Positions 46,633-58,288 of a DNA stretch of 64,000 nt are shown piece after piece. The position numbers and the translations under genes were made by a program. The stretch covers positions 255,549,501-255,613,500 of the forward strand of contig NC_091246.1 of NCBI RefSeq assembly GCF_042477335.2, in the 5' to 3' direction. Position 1 is the stretch's first letter. Every line of letters starts with the position of its first letter. Below the pieces are notes generated by a model. It did not search any database. It was not told where the DNA came from and saw only the letters and a program-made list of their open reading frames with translations. The stretch is from Ovis canadensis (lineage: Eukaryota; Chordata; Mammalia; Artiodactyla; Bovidae).

Positions 46633-47589
46633 ATACATTACTCAGCTGAAGCACTTTTATGTGAATAAATGCTCAACACAGGTCCTGGGAAGAAACAGTG
46701 TGAACCTTGACCTCCTGGAGAATGGTGCCCTGAACACAGGAAGCAGACAGAAAAGCCATCCTGTGTTAACCATGAATTCCCAGAAAGCAGTCCTCTTGTC
46801 CTGTTTGAAATAAAGAGGCTTTTGTCTGGAGCTTTTTAAGAATCAGCCTGGGAGACACGGACCCAAGAAGCACTTGAATTGTGTTCTGCCAGACTACAAA
46901 GTGGGGAAAGTCTATAAAGACAAAAACCTGCTAGGTTACCTAAGTTGTCAACAGGCTCAGGAAGGGACTTGTTAAACAAAGGTTGACTTGGGTTCAAAAT
47001 GATACACAATTTTGAAGGTGGGAGACTTTGAAACTACAGGGTTGGAACTGGTGGCTGCTGGGCAGGTGCTGTTTGGAAAATGACTAGTAATGTCCTTGAG
47101 TGTGATGCAGCTTAGAAAACTCAAGTTCTCAGGGATGCAGGGATGTGTTTGAAACCTCATTCACAAAGGGCACCCAGCTCTATATGGACCCCTGAAGCAC
47201 AGTTACTCCGTCTTGATTTTTAAATGGATTTAGAAATGCTATCAACAGAAAGTGAGCTCTGAAATCTCCTTGTTTACAGGATGGTTGGGCCCCACATGGT
47301 TTATTCCTCTTTACATGTTCCCAGTGGTGGATGCCTAACATTTCACACTGGCCACAACTGGAGACAAAACTCACCATTTAAGACACATCAAAATCTGAAA
47401 GCGGAAAAGGAAGAGGAACTAGATGATACCAAGAGTGCAGACCAAGATGGAGAGGAATAAAATGGAATGAGGCTGCTTGATGCGGGATTCATTGCAGGAA
47501 GTCAAGAAAACCTATCTATGTATCCAGTTCCGTCATTAGGATGTCTTTAGTAAAGTGTCTCCAATTTCCCAGTGAAAATATAAAATAAC
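46633..47589. other. Sequence without recognised gene
   Basis: Average composition. No gene or confident repeat. Confidence 0.4.
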
Positions 47590-47735
47590 AAGTGTGATGA
47601 GATGGTTGCATGGCATCATCAGCTCAGTGGACGTGAGTTTGAACGAACTCCAAGAGGCGGTGAAGGACAGGGAAACCTGGCCGCTGCAGCCCGCGGGGCT
47701 GCGCAGAGTCAGACACAGCTGGGCGACTTAACGAC
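47590..47735 (+). repeat. BovB LINE 3' terminal scrap
   Basis: The last about 145 bp of BovB: gatgagatggttgcatggca, the gtgagtttgaacgaactcca block and a CpG-rich variant of the terminus (cagctgggcgacttaacgac). Confidence 0.8.
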
Positions 47736-47844
47736 ACCGGGACGCTTGCACGCCCCCGTCACAGGCATTGCAGAACGCCACATGGGATTTCTTACTCTTT
47801 CAAGAATGAGAGTATTATAATCATCAAGATAGCCTGATTGTGTC

Positions 47845-47950
47845 CCATTTTAGAACTAAGGGCACGGAGGCTTAGGTGGGGTGAGGGACATGCCCCGAGT
47901 CCCAGCCCCTGCGAGGCCGCACTGCGGCACACCCCGGTCTGTCTTTAGCT
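47845..47950 (-). repeat. MIR SINE
   Basis: The antisense core ccattttagaactaagggca, cggaggcttaggtggggtga, gacatgcc and the following ccggtctgtctttag match MIR order. Confidence 0.6.
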
Positions 47951-48104
47951 CTAAGCTGCATGAGTAGGTGGAGCACGAGGTCATTTAATACTCAGGCCTT
48001 CATACATAGTGTCTTAAAGGAAGTACTTTGGATTTTCTGCCGGAACAGAAGAAGTTGAAAGATTTATTAAGGGCGTGGCATTACGAAGTTCTATGCTGCT
48101 TTCC

Positions 48105-49080
48105 TACACAACCACTTCACCCTCCCCGACCCCACGGGCAGCAGAGCGGCCGAGGCCGCGAACCCTCTGCTGGACCCTGAGTGGCCCTTTGCCGCCTGGC
48201 CTCTGTTCCGTTCGCTCCCCTTCTCTTCCCACGGGACTCCTTCCGCACATCCGGGGCTTTGTGCTCCGCCTCTTCTGCACGCTGCTTCTCTTTCCCTCCC
48301 TCGCTTTTCTCTTGCGGTGACTTTGCTGCTCTTGGTTCACACGCAAGACCCGGCTTCCACACTGTCTTTGAAGCGTCCGCTTCTCAGGGCTCCAGCCGAC
48401 CCCCGGGAGTCTCGGCCCCTTGGGAAGTCTCGGCCCCTGGTCACGGGCGCCTCTGCCCTCCGCTCAGCCGGATGCCGTGGCCGCGCTGACCAGGTCTCCG
48501 CGCATCGGCCACTGCAGCCTCCAGGCCGGGGCTGGACGCAACCCACCCCTCCAGGGGTAGGTGTGAGGAGCATCAGTGGCGGTCACATGCAGGACCCCCA
48601 GGGAGGCAGAAGGCCAGGCGAAACGGCAGGCGGCTGTCTGTGAGGCGAGACTCGCCCGGGCAGCGTGGCCAGGCCTCTGTCCAGGGACAGGCTAATGCCT
48701 GTGTCGTCTGAAACAACACAAATCAAGCAGAAGGGTTTCGGCCCTCAGCAGGCAGTGACTTCAGGTCTCGGTTCTCTGTGTCAGATGGGCACCCGTGAAT
48801 CTGGGACAGCCGAGAGGAGACGAGGAAAGGCAAGCGAGGTGGGAGGTCAGCCCACAGAGCCTGCGGACGGCAGTGCTGACTAAGGGACAGAGATGGAGCG
48901 CAGAGCGGCCCGGGCCCAGCAGGGAGCTGCGGCCAAGACGCCTCCGCGGGCCTCTGCGAGGGGAAGCGGCCCTGCCCGCTCCAGGAGTCCGAGCGCAGCG
49001 GCCTGGCGCTCCTGCTGCGCCTCGTTCCTACGGGGGCAGGGGGAGTCCGGAGGGAGTGCTGCCGTCATGCCTTCGCGTTC
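48105..49080. promoter_or_regulatory. CpG-rich block, candidate CpG island
   Basis: CpG-dense DNA, strongest at 48,110-48,200, 48,380-48,540 and 48,880-49,040. Overlapping frames of about 70-110 codons on both strands carry no domain. A promoter-type island is likely from composition; its gene and direction were not identified. Confidence 0.6.
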
Positions 49081-50344
49081 ATTTCTTCATGATGGAGCGC
49101 GTATTGAGAAGTGACCATCCTCGTCACTAAGGATACAAAAAATAAATAAAAATAAACCGAAAGTCTCCTCTCTGAGACACTCGTCCTTTCATGATGTAAC
49201 GGAAAGTAAACTCCACCACAACGCAGTGGCGTGTCCCCTTGCTCAATCTAGGAGTCAGAGGGACAGTCAAGTTGTTTCCTTAGAAACAAGACGCTTTCTA
49301 AGCAGGCAGGGGTGGGGCTGACCTGAGGGCAGAAGCTTGGGACAGTGAGCCAGGGTCCTGGCGTCCTCTCCTCCTGGCGCACCTGCACACACACTGACGG
49401 CATCGGCCACCTCGCCGTCTCTGAAATCTGAGCACTTCGCTGTGCAAAGAATCTCCACTTTCCCTGTGTGTTGCTGAAATGCGCTTCTCTTCCAGCAATG
49501 AGTGTCTCGCTCCCTCACAGTCTGCATGGTCAGTACTCAAACGCCGCCTCGCAGAGGAAGACTGCGCAGCACTCACGGAAAATGTCAGGCCCCGTCCTGC
49601 CTGCCCTGTCTTACCCTTCCTGTCTTCAGGTCTCCTTCAGTCCAAGCTGAGGCTGCGGGAGGGAGGAGACGGAAAGAGGGGGCTGTGTGGCCGCAGGTTT
49701 CCACAGGCTTTGCTGGAGAAGAATCTGCTTCCCTTCAGAATCAATGCAGACACATCAGTTCCAGGTCAAATGAAATTCGAGGTGAAACACACACAGAAAA
49801 TCTTTAGAACTATACATAAAAATGCTCTTATGATGTCAGGGTAATGAAGAACTTTAAAAGACACACAAAGTGTGTGACTGATAAATATAAACATGTTATG
49901 ATTAAGAACTGGCCATAAAGACATCATAAAAATAATGAGAGAAAAGATAGAGTAGATGCTATGTGCAATCGATATAAAGAACTTCCAAAACTAAATAATG
50001 AAAGATGTGAAAAAGACATAAGCAGTTATTTCATGGAAGGTAAAGTATGAATATCCAATGAAAAATTTAAAAGATGGTCAAGCTCATTTGTAATAAATTG
50101 AATGCATATTAGAATCATAATCAAACACGTTTCCACATGCCACAGTTGAGCAAACATTTTAAAATGACAGTAAAAATATTGGCTCAGATACAGAATGGCA
50201 GAAACTGTTGTTTTTGGTTAAGGTGTATGGACTGTGTTCATTCCCTAAGCTCTATGAATTGTTATCCAAGCCATGGAGCAGACACGCGGGAACTGTCTAT
50301 GAGAGTCATGGGCACAGGAAGCACCGCAATATCCATTAGTGAAA
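49081..50344. other. Sequence without recognised gene
   Basis: The first part is average, and 49,790-50,200 is AT-rich. No gene recognised. Confidence 0.4.
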
Positions 50345-50552
50345 GGGCGTCCCTGGCGGCTCAGTGATAAAGAATCCGCCTGCAATGCAGGAGTCGGAGG
50401 TTTGACCCGTGGATTGGAATGATGCCCTGGAGAAGGGCGTGGCCGCCCGCTCCAGTATTCTCGCCTGGGAAAGTCCATGGCCAGAGGAGCCTGGCAGGCT
50501 GCAGTCCTTGGGGTTGCAAGAGTCAGATGCAACGTAGCGACTAAACCACCAC
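50345..50552 (+). repeat. Bov-tA SINE
   Basis: Head gggcgtccctggcggctcag, B-box region ggtttgacccgtggattgga, CpG-rich body and end gatgcaacgtagcgactaaa. Confidence 0.9.
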
Positions 50553-50867
50553 CGCACGCATATTTAAAGTATGGACCGCCACATAGTAAAGTGACGTCAC
50601 CTGCATGCAACGACATGCAACGAAGCTCGGAAGCCAATACTGGGAACAAGAGAATAGTCACCGCAGCACAAGAGGACAGTCACCGTGTGGCTCAACTTGT
50701 TCAAGACCAAACAAGGGGAAGCCAGAGCACTTTCTAGGGAGTCACATGCAAGCGGGAATCTCTAGTAAGAACAGGGAGAACTAGCATGTCCTACTTCTGG
50801 AGACAGGTGGAGTGAATACGGCTTCTTTCTTACCCTTTTACATTTAAAAACTTAGAGAGATGTTATA

Positions 50868-50990
50868 GGGAGGGAGGTGGGAGGGAGGTGGGAGGGGGGT
50901 TCATGTTTGGGAATGCATGTAAGAATTAAAGATTTTAAAATTTAAAAAATAAAAAACTAAAAAATATAAAAAATAAAAAATAAAAACTTC
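50868..50990. repeat. Low-complexity G-rich then A-rich tract
   Basis: (GGGAGGGAGGT)-like units at 50,868-50,898, then a taaaaaataaaa-rich stretch at 50,925-50,990. Confidence 0.85.
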
Positions 50991-51232
50991 TGTATCACCT
51001 GTGCACTCTCTGTATGTATCCACCCCCCCAAATACCGCACATCCAAATACATTCCAAGTGGAACGTGAATAGAAAACATGATGCCGTGAGCTTCAAGATG
51101 AAAACTAAAAATATTTCTATGATCACGAGACAAGGGAGATATTTATAAGCTGTTATGAACTGAATTTTGTCCCCCAAGTTCATATGTTTAACCCCTAGTA
51201 TGTCAAAGTGTGACTAAACATATATCTATGGC

Positions 51233-51257
51233 CTTTAAAGAGTTAAACTCTTTAAAG
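51233..51257. repeat. Perfect 12-bp palindrome
   Basis: Arms CTTTAAAGAGTT and AACTCTTTAAAG are separated by one A. A partial third copy of the arm (taaagagttaaag) follows at once. Confidence 0.95.
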
Positions 51258-51407
51258 TTAAAGAGTTAAAGATGAGGCTCTTAAAGTGGACTCTAACCCA
51301 AGCAGACTGTGCCCCTTCCCTAAGAAAGAGGAAATTTGGAGCCACAAAGAACACAGGCTGTGTGTACACAGGGCAGATGATGTGAGCACACACTGAGGAG
51401 GCTGCCT

Positions 51408-51437
51408 AGGCCAGGCCAGGCCAGGCCAGGCCAGGCC
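51408..51437. repeat. (AGGCC)6 pentamer array
   Basis: Six exact copies of AGGCC lie inside the MaLR LTR, at a point where the family normally has a single such motif. Confidence 0.95.
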
Positions 51438-51582
51438 TCAGGAGAAACCACAGCTCATCATGCCTTGACCGTGAGCTTCCAGCCTCCAAAACTGTGAGCA
51501 AATCCATTTTTGCTGCTTAATATTCCTTCCCTGCCCCCCCTCCAGCCTGTGCTCTTTTGTTAAAGCAGCTACAAGAAAATAA

Positions 51583-52200
51583 TATTATCCTACATGCCAA
51601 ACCACACAGAAAAAGTTTAAAGCGTTTTACTCACAATATCGTTAAACTCGTGTCAAAAAACAAGAGCAGAACAACAAGCTCAGAATGTTACTGCTTTCCC
51701 CCCCCGCCCAACCAGAATGCAATTTCTAACAGCTGATAGAGGTCTGATATTCCTAATAAATAATCCCTATAAATATATAGCAGTGTAAACACTTTAGCAG
51801 AAAAATTGGCAAGATACATACGTAGGAAAGTTAAAATGAAAAATATAAATTGTTGCCAGAAAATAGAAATAGAAACAAATTAAGAGTGAAATAATGTTTT
51901 CTTCCCTACAAAGAGGTAAGAGCCTTTCAGCACAGTCTCCTCCCCATTAACGGAGGCTGTGGCTCTCGCTTGTGGAGGTCCGCGTGTGCTGCAGCCTGTC
52001 TTCTTTGCTTCTTGGGTGGCACATATAAATCAAAACCCTTTAAAATGTTGCCTATTTGGCCTAGGGACTTCATTTCTCATTTCTGGGGATTTATACCAAG
52101 TAGATAAAAGCTACAAAGTTTTACCTGTTTGAATGTTTGTTTGAAAATGAGAAATCATCTTAAATGCTCAGCAAACAACAATTTGATGAAAGAAAGCTAG
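51583..52200. other. Sequence without recognised gene
   Basis: AT-rich with a C run near 51,700. No gene recognised. Confidence 0.4.
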
Positions 52201-52202
52201 TA

Positions 52203-52245
52203 CCTTTTAATACTCTCATGCTCTACCAACTGAGCTAGCTGGGCA
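52203..52245 (-). pseudogene. tRNA-Lys-like 5' half
   Basis: On the minus strand, gcccagctagctcagttggt followed by agagcatgagag and a tattaaaagg continuation matches the acceptor 5' strand, D arm (A box) and anticodon-arm start of a tRNA-Lys. Nothing matching the T arm (B box) or 3' acceptor follows, so it is not a functional tRNA gene. It may be a retroposed 5' tRNA half. Confidence 0.75.
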
Positions 52246-52337
52246 ACAGTAATTTTATATCAGGCAAATATTTAAAATGGAAAGAAAGTAAGCCAAGAGA
52301 GAACATATCTAATAGGTAGATTTGGGGGCTTGTGGGT

Positions 52338-53245
52338 TCAGCGCAGTCGCTCAGTCGTGTCTGACTCTTTGTGACCCCGTGAATCACAGCACGCCAGGCC
52401 TCCCTGTCCATCACCAACTCCCAGAGTCCACCTAAACCCATGTCCATCGAGTCCGTGATGCCATCCAGCCATCTCATCCTCTGTTGTCCCCTTCTCCTCC
52501 TGCCCCCAATCCCTCCCAGCATCAGAGTCCTTTCCAATGAGTCAACTCTTTGCATGAGGTGGCCAAAGTACTGGACTTTCAGCTTTAGAATCATTCCTTC
52601 CAAAGAAATCCCAGGGCTGATCTCCTTCAGAATTGGCTGGTTGGATCTCCTTGCAGTGCAAGGGACTCTCAAGAGTCTTCTCCAATACCACAGTTCAAAA
52701 ACATCAATTCTTTGGTGCTAAGCTTTCTTCACAGTCCAACTCTCACATCCATACATGACCACTGGAAAAACCATAGCCTTGACTAGACGGACCTTTGTTG
52801 GCAAAATAATGTCTCTGCTTTTCAACATGCTATCTAGGTTGGTCATAACTTTTCTTCCAAGGAGTAAGCGCCTTTTAATTTCATGGCTGCAGTCACCATC
52901 TGCAGTGATTTTGGAGCCCAAAAAAAGTCTGACACTGTTTCCACGGTTGCCCCATCTATTTCCCATGAAGTGATGGGACCAGATGCCATGATCTTCGTTT
53001 TCTGAATGTTGAGCTTTAAGCCAACATTCTCACTCTCCTCTTCCACTTTCATCAAGAGGCTTTTTAGTTCCTCTTCACTTTCTGCCATAAGGGTGGTGTC
53101 ATCTGCGGAGGGTGGTGTCATCTGCGTATCTGAGGTTATTGATATTTCTCCCAGCAATCTTGAGTCCAGCTTGTGCTTCTTCCAGTCCAGCGTTTCTCCT
53201 CATGTACCCTGCATATAAGTTAAATAAGCAGGGTGACAATTGTTT
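52338..53245 (-). repeat. BovB LINE, 3' third
   Basis: Minus-strand BovB from its terminus (gcgcagtcgctcagtcgtgt) through the RT tail and RT core edge (ADDTTLMAESEEELKSLLM near 53,080). An open frame of 145 codons (52,235-52,672) extends past the element. A 19-bp tandem duplication of ggtggtgtcatctgcggag lies at about 53,091-53,128, within the conserved ADD region. Confidence 0.9.
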
Positions 53246-53275
53246 TCTGTGCAATGGTGGCGAAACAGTTTAAAA

Positions 53276-53345
53276 GGAAGTAAAGAAGCAAGTAAAGTAA
53301 AGTAAAGTAAGTAAACAAGCCAAAGCAAGCAAACAAGCCAAAGCC
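53276..53345. repeat. (AAGTA/AAGCA)n low-complexity repeat
   Basis: Interrupted aagtaaagtaaagtaagtaa run, followed by aagcaagcaaacaagccaaa. Confidence 0.85.
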
Positions 53346-53474
53346 CGTGAACTGTTTTCCAAACAGGCTGAAAATACCACCTCCTGTCCAATCTGTAGAG
53401 ATGCCCGAGGAGTGTAGTCAGCCTTATGGACTGAGAGCCACAGGAACTACTCACATCTAACTATACTTTCTACT

Positions 53475-53675
53475 TCAGTTCAGTTCAGTTCAGTCGCTCA
53501 GTCGTGTCCGACTTTTTGTGACCCCATGAATCGCAGCACGCCATGCCTCCCTGTTCATCACCTTCTCCCGGAGTTCACTCAGACTCACGTCCATCGAGTC
53601 TGTGATGCCATCCAGCCATCTCATCCTCGGTCATCCCCTTCTCCTCCTGCCCCCAATCCCTCCCAGCATCAGAGT
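53475..53675 (-). repeat. BovB LINE 3' terminal fragment
   Basis: Starts at ttcagttcagttcagttcag and runs through the last about 200 bp of BovB, ending abruptly within the cccagcatcagagtgttttg block. Confidence 0.88.
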
Positions 53676-54960
53676 GTTTTGCTATTTATAACGAGTTATG
53701 TAGTTATATGTATGCTCTCTCCTGAGCACTCTCAATCTTTGGTTACAGAAAGTAAGATATTGAAAATCACTGAACTGCGGCAGATGGAAAAACACTATCA
53801 GGCTATCATATGCTTTCCATGAGTCCTGATTGTCCAACACCAAAATGCCTTTAGAGTTCTGGAGCAAAAATGCTCTTTGCCACTTTTATTCCTAGAAACG
53901 ACTGAGGCCCAGAGCTCCCTGAGTAGCCCCTCCTGCTGGGGACTTGACTGCATTTATTTTACATGTGTTTAAGAGATGACAGAAAAAGAGAAAGCTCTAA
54001 TATGGCATAAGCTTTCAGGTACACCGAAAAGGTGGTTTTTAATGTTGGCTTGAGTGTTTTGTTTCTAGTGGAACGATCCCTTATAGAGCAGGCCAGAATA
54101 CGTTTTGAGAATAAAGCGTACATTTTCTACCTCTGAGAGATGCTAATTAGAACACGTCTTTACCATGGGCCTGGCATGAATTCAGACTTGCCTTGGGCAG
54201 GGAACTGATGTCCAGGCTGCCTTAAACGCAGCAAGTGTTCATGGAATGCTCTAGTGGCTGGAGGGGACGGCGGCGTGCAGCCAGCGTTTCACTGCGTGTG
54301 CTGCTCGTGTGCTCATTCTGTCTCTGACCCTTCAGCAGAGGCTCACTCTCTTCTGCGCAGCTCATCACTTGTTTGACTCTGAAATACATTGGTTCGGTTT
54401 TTATGGTAAGCTGGTTCTGTACAATCATATGTAAAGTGTTTATCTAAATACAAACAATATACACTCTTGTTCAAGCTCCTCCTGAGTTAAAAGTGCACCA
54501 AGAAACTGGATAATTTAGAGTAAAAGCAGAATTTCTCTTTCATCCTGACAAAGTGTCTGTGGTTCATTTGTATATATTCCTCCAGCTTTTTAAGAAACAT
54601 TTTCAAATGTGTATTTATTGACACGCAGATAACATAGGCTCACTTTCAGTTCCGTTAGACAAATAATGTGTGTTGTTTTACAGCTTGCTTTTGTCATGTA
54701 ACAGTATGACTCCGAGGTGTCACCGTTTCCTGTTTGGGGGGTTTCCAGTGGTTTTAATAGGAATATAAAAATCTTTCTTTAGAACCACATGATTCTGCTA
54801 TAAGCAAACTAGGTTCATGTAGCATCCACATTCAGGGAAATCCAGAAATGTCTTCAGTTGCCCTGCGCATCCCACCATCAGGAGTGGAGGAAACTGCGAG
54901 CAAGGAAAGTCTCAGTAATGAACCCCAGGCACCCCGTCAACCCAGCTCTCAAGGAGGAGG
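53676..54960. other. Sequence without recognised gene
   Basis: AT-rich for the most part. A short piece at about 54,804-54,822 repeats gcaaactaggttcatgt of the LTR-like repeat at 14,990. Confidence 0.4.
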
Positions 54961-55154
54961 GCGGGGCGAGGACAGCTCACTGGCTGGAGGGAAGGCCTTG
55001 TGATGCCTGAGTCTCCAGCCAGGCCGGTAGCAGCCGAGAGAATCCAGGACAGAGAGAGGGTAGGAGGAGAACAGCGGAGGGCAGGAAAGGGGCCTCTGGG
55101 CGGCAAAGCAGGAAGGTCGCAGCAGAGCCTGGGGAGGCGAGCGGGTCCGCGGAG

Positions 55155-55310
55155 GAGCCACGGGGAGACCCCCGGAGGAGGCTCCCTCCCGCTCGCCCAC
55201 CCCAGAGGAGAGACCCCCGGAGGAGGCTCCCTCCCGCTCGCCCACCCCGGAGGAGAGACCCCCCAGAGGAGGCTCCGTCCTGCTCGCCCACCCCTGAAGG
55301 TGCCAATGAG
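55155..55310. repeat. 45-bp GC-rich minisatellite, about 3 copies
   Basis: The block gctccctcccgctcgcccac recurs at 55,181, 55,226 and, with one change, 55,272 (periods 45 and 46), separated by ggaggagagacccccgg-like spacers. All three frames of its reverse strand stay open, giving repeated Trp-Ala-Ser-Gly-Arg-like peptides that are compositional. Confidence 0.9.
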
Positions 55311-57436
55311 CTGGCACTGAGTCCCATCCGCTCCCCTCACTAAGACTGTGCGCTTCAGGCTGGTCTCAGGAACACACTTCTTGTTTCACTTGAGTGACTT
55401 AATTACGCCTGCCCTGTAATTTCAGGTTGGGTCTTCTCTGCCTGCCTTCGCCTCACTTTTCACTCTGGCCTCAGTCTTCTTTTTCTGGTAAACAAAATAC
55501 GGTCAGCAGACAGAGCTGACTGCATAAAAGGCAAAGGTCTGCCTCTGAGGAGTAACATATACTCATACTGCTATGCTAGTTAACTTATATTTATTGATTT
55601 AAGTTAATATAACATAATGCTACATAAACATATGCATATATAATGTAAATAAATATTAAATGTCATGTACCATTATTTTAATATAATTTTATATATCAAT
55701 GATATATGTTAATGTTAATATTATATAGTCTGATTTAGTTAACGACACTCCTGGTGAGAAGACTAATGAAGAGGAAAGAAGTCAGAAAAAAACCCAGAAA
55801 TTTGAAGATCTTTGCAAAAACTCCACGCTCTCGATGTAAATGGCGAGCCGTGCATGAAGGTTCTTGGCCAGGGCCCCTCACGGGCCTCTCCCGCCCCTGC
55901 TATGGTCAGCAGTGGACCAGGGAGCGGGGGTCCGGGCAGAGCCCCCAGGCCAAGGCCGGGCTGAGACCCCCACCAGTCTCCTTCCTTCTGCCACCGAGCG
56001 TCACCTCCTCGCTGACACTAGTGTACACGCGTGTCATCACTTCTCCCACAGAATGAAGGGTGTGTGCTGCAGGAGAGCGGGAGCCAGCTCACTGGTGACA
56101 TGAATCTTAACACCATGGAGAGAGGGAGTTGGCGGGAGGGAGACAGATGAACAGACAGAGGTGCCTGGCTTCAGACTGTAGGGTGACATTTATGATGCTA
56201 AAACTGGTTAGCCTTTAGCTTGTATTTTTATCAGTGCCTGTATTAAACAATTGATTAGTCACCTAAATATCATAGAATCTAAATCATAAACTAGGATTCT
56301 AAAATACTGTGGTTTTCTGGTTACCAAAATGCACTTGTGAAGCCAACGTTCAAATCATCCAGTGTCTTCTTTTTGTGTTAGGTCACATGTTGTTTTCTTT
56401 CTTAACTTTCACTTTGTATTTAGGGTATAGCCCGTTAACAAACTGTGTTGTGACAGTTTCAAGTGAACACCAAGGGGAACGGTTCAGCCAAACACACACA
56501 TGTGTCCTTTCTCCCCCAAACTCCCCTCCCATGGAGGCTGCTACATAGCATTGACATCCATGTGCTGAGCAGTGAGTCCTTGTCGATTCCTAACCAAAGC
56601 GGACGCTCGTTGCATCATCAGAGACTCTCTCAGAATGTTTCCCAGAGGTTATTGAGGAGTTTCCTGGAAAACACTGAGCCCACCCTCTGTTGCCAGAGGA
56701 AGAATGTTTATATACGGGTGTTAGTTTTGAGAGAATTTGGTGAAATGGACCAGCTCATACAGAGATGGACACAGCTTGTCACCATCAACATTGTCACCGT
56801 TCCCCAGCAGGTTCAGCCTTTCCCGAATGCGCCCTGAGTCCTGACCACTGAACAGGCCAAGCCCACTCTCAGTCCCCAGCGCCTCCTCCCACAGGGCCAC
56901 TGCCCACAGGAGATGGAGGGACTGACCGCTCGTCCCCTCCTCCCCCTACTCATGGGTACGGAAGAGCCCAGCTCCCTGCTCTGGTTGAAGGAGAAGGAAG
57001 GCTTAGCAGCAGCCCTGGAAGAAGCGCACAGGGGCCCCTCCATTCCCAGGAGTGCAGGCTCATCGTGCAGGGCCCAGGGGACACGGGGGAGGGAGGAACC
57101 TCAGCTCTGGACACTGTGGGAGCTGGGCTGCTGAACAGACTCGGGGACTGTCTGTTGACCATGGGATCTGAGGAACAGGAGAGATTTCGATGGACTGGGG
57201 CTAGCTGGGAGGGTTCCCCATGGTCTAAAGCACAGGCTGTGTGTCTCTGGGCTGAAAATATTAACTGCTGAGCTCTAGCTCCCACCAAAAGAGGGTATAG
57301 GTTAGAGATGTCCTGAGATGTAAGAGCTTCTTAGGCAGACAAGAGGAGATGCCAGGAGGATGTGAGCTGCCTGGTAGAGCCTGAGCCACATGCCCAGCCT
57401 CCTGACCCCAGTTTGGGGAGGTAGCACTTTCTTATG
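55311..57436. other. Sequence without recognised gene
   Basis: An extreme AT-rich stretch lies at 55,565-55,745. The rest is average to GC-rich. No gene, RNA or confident repeat was recognised. Confidence 0.4.
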
Positions 57437-57635
57437 CCTGTCCCTGGTGGCTCAGATGGTAAAGAATACACCTGTAATGGAGGAGACCTGGGTTCCATCG
57501 CTGAGTTGAGAAGGTCCCCTGGAGAAGGAACGGACAACCCACTCCAGTATTCTTACCTGGAAAATCCCACGGACAAAGGAGCCTGGTGGGCTACAGTCCA
57601 TGGGGTCGCAGGGACATGATTAAGAGACTAACACT
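57437..57635 (+). repeat. Bov-tA SINE
   Basis: Head cctgtccctggtggctcaga, degenerate B-box region ggttccatcgctgagttgag, body and end gattaagagactaacactct. Confidence 0.9.
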
Positions 57636-57879
57636 CTTTCAGGTGAGGGCAGCTGGTTTGCTTGGGCCTGATCAGGGAGGGGCACAGGTGAGTGTTGCTT
57701 CTGACGAGTGAAAGAGTCTTTGGGCCTAGAAAAGGAAACAGCAGTCTCAAAGGCCCTTGCTGAATCATCTAACTTTGGGAAAACAAAACCAAACTTTAGA
57801 TCCCGCCCTGATGCTCCAGGCTTGTTGCATCTAGGGGACTTATCATTCCTTGTCCAGAGGATTTATCACCCCCTGCCCA

Positions 57880-58268
57880 ACTACAAATGCCATCTCAACT
57901 AAAGAATACCCAAAACATACCATCTGACTAACATTTCCCTTATCGCGTCCACAAACCTCCCTTTAAATATGAAGCCTCCCTGATCCCTCTCACGCTCAGC
58001 CTGGTCGTTAGGCCTACTGCCGCCCCTCCTTGCCTGAATAAAGGTAACCTACTTCCGTTGAGGTCATCTCTCCTTTTCTGCATCAGCCCAATCTATACCT
58101 TACAACCAGCACTGTCTGAGAGGAGAGGGCAAACAGGTGCCCCCAGGGAGTCAAGAAAGAGGCTGCTTAGTCAGCAAGACAGCTGTGAGGGAGTCGAGTG
58201 GGTGCCCCTTGGGGCCTCTGCCACTGTCCCCGGGTGCCCTGCAGTTCCAAGCTTTGGCCTGAATGTGT
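57880..58268 (+). repeat. LTR-like sequence left of the L1
   Basis: ccctttaaatatgaagcctc (TATA-like), then cttgcctgaataaaggtaac (AATAAA near 58,040) and a gaggtcatctctccttttct tail give an LTR U3-R-U5 layout. The class and left boundary are uncertain. It continues up to the L1 target site at 58,269. Confidence 0.4.
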
Positions 58269-58288
58269 CATAAAGAAGGACCCTTTGT
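58269..58288. repeat. L1 target-site duplication, left copy
   Basis: cataaagaaggaccctttgt, identical to 61,262-61,281. Confidence 0.95.

Larger units (their letters stand above)
51151..51582 (+). repeat. MaLR-type LTR (MST/MLT-like)
   Basis: The whole length follows a MaLR LTR: start tgttatgaactgaattttgt, ccccaagttcatatgttta, gaaagaggaaatttggagcc, tcaggagaaaccac, gcttccagcctccaaaactg and gctcttttgttaaagcagct. It is an old, non-coding LTR remnant. Two local oddities lie inside it: a palindrome at 51,233-51,257 and a pentamer array at 51,408-51,437. Confidence 0.85.

Noticed and set aside
9044..57635. tRNA-like A and B boxes in many places
   Set aside because: They belong to the tRNA-Glu-derived heads of Bov-tA SINEs and are not separate tRNA genes.
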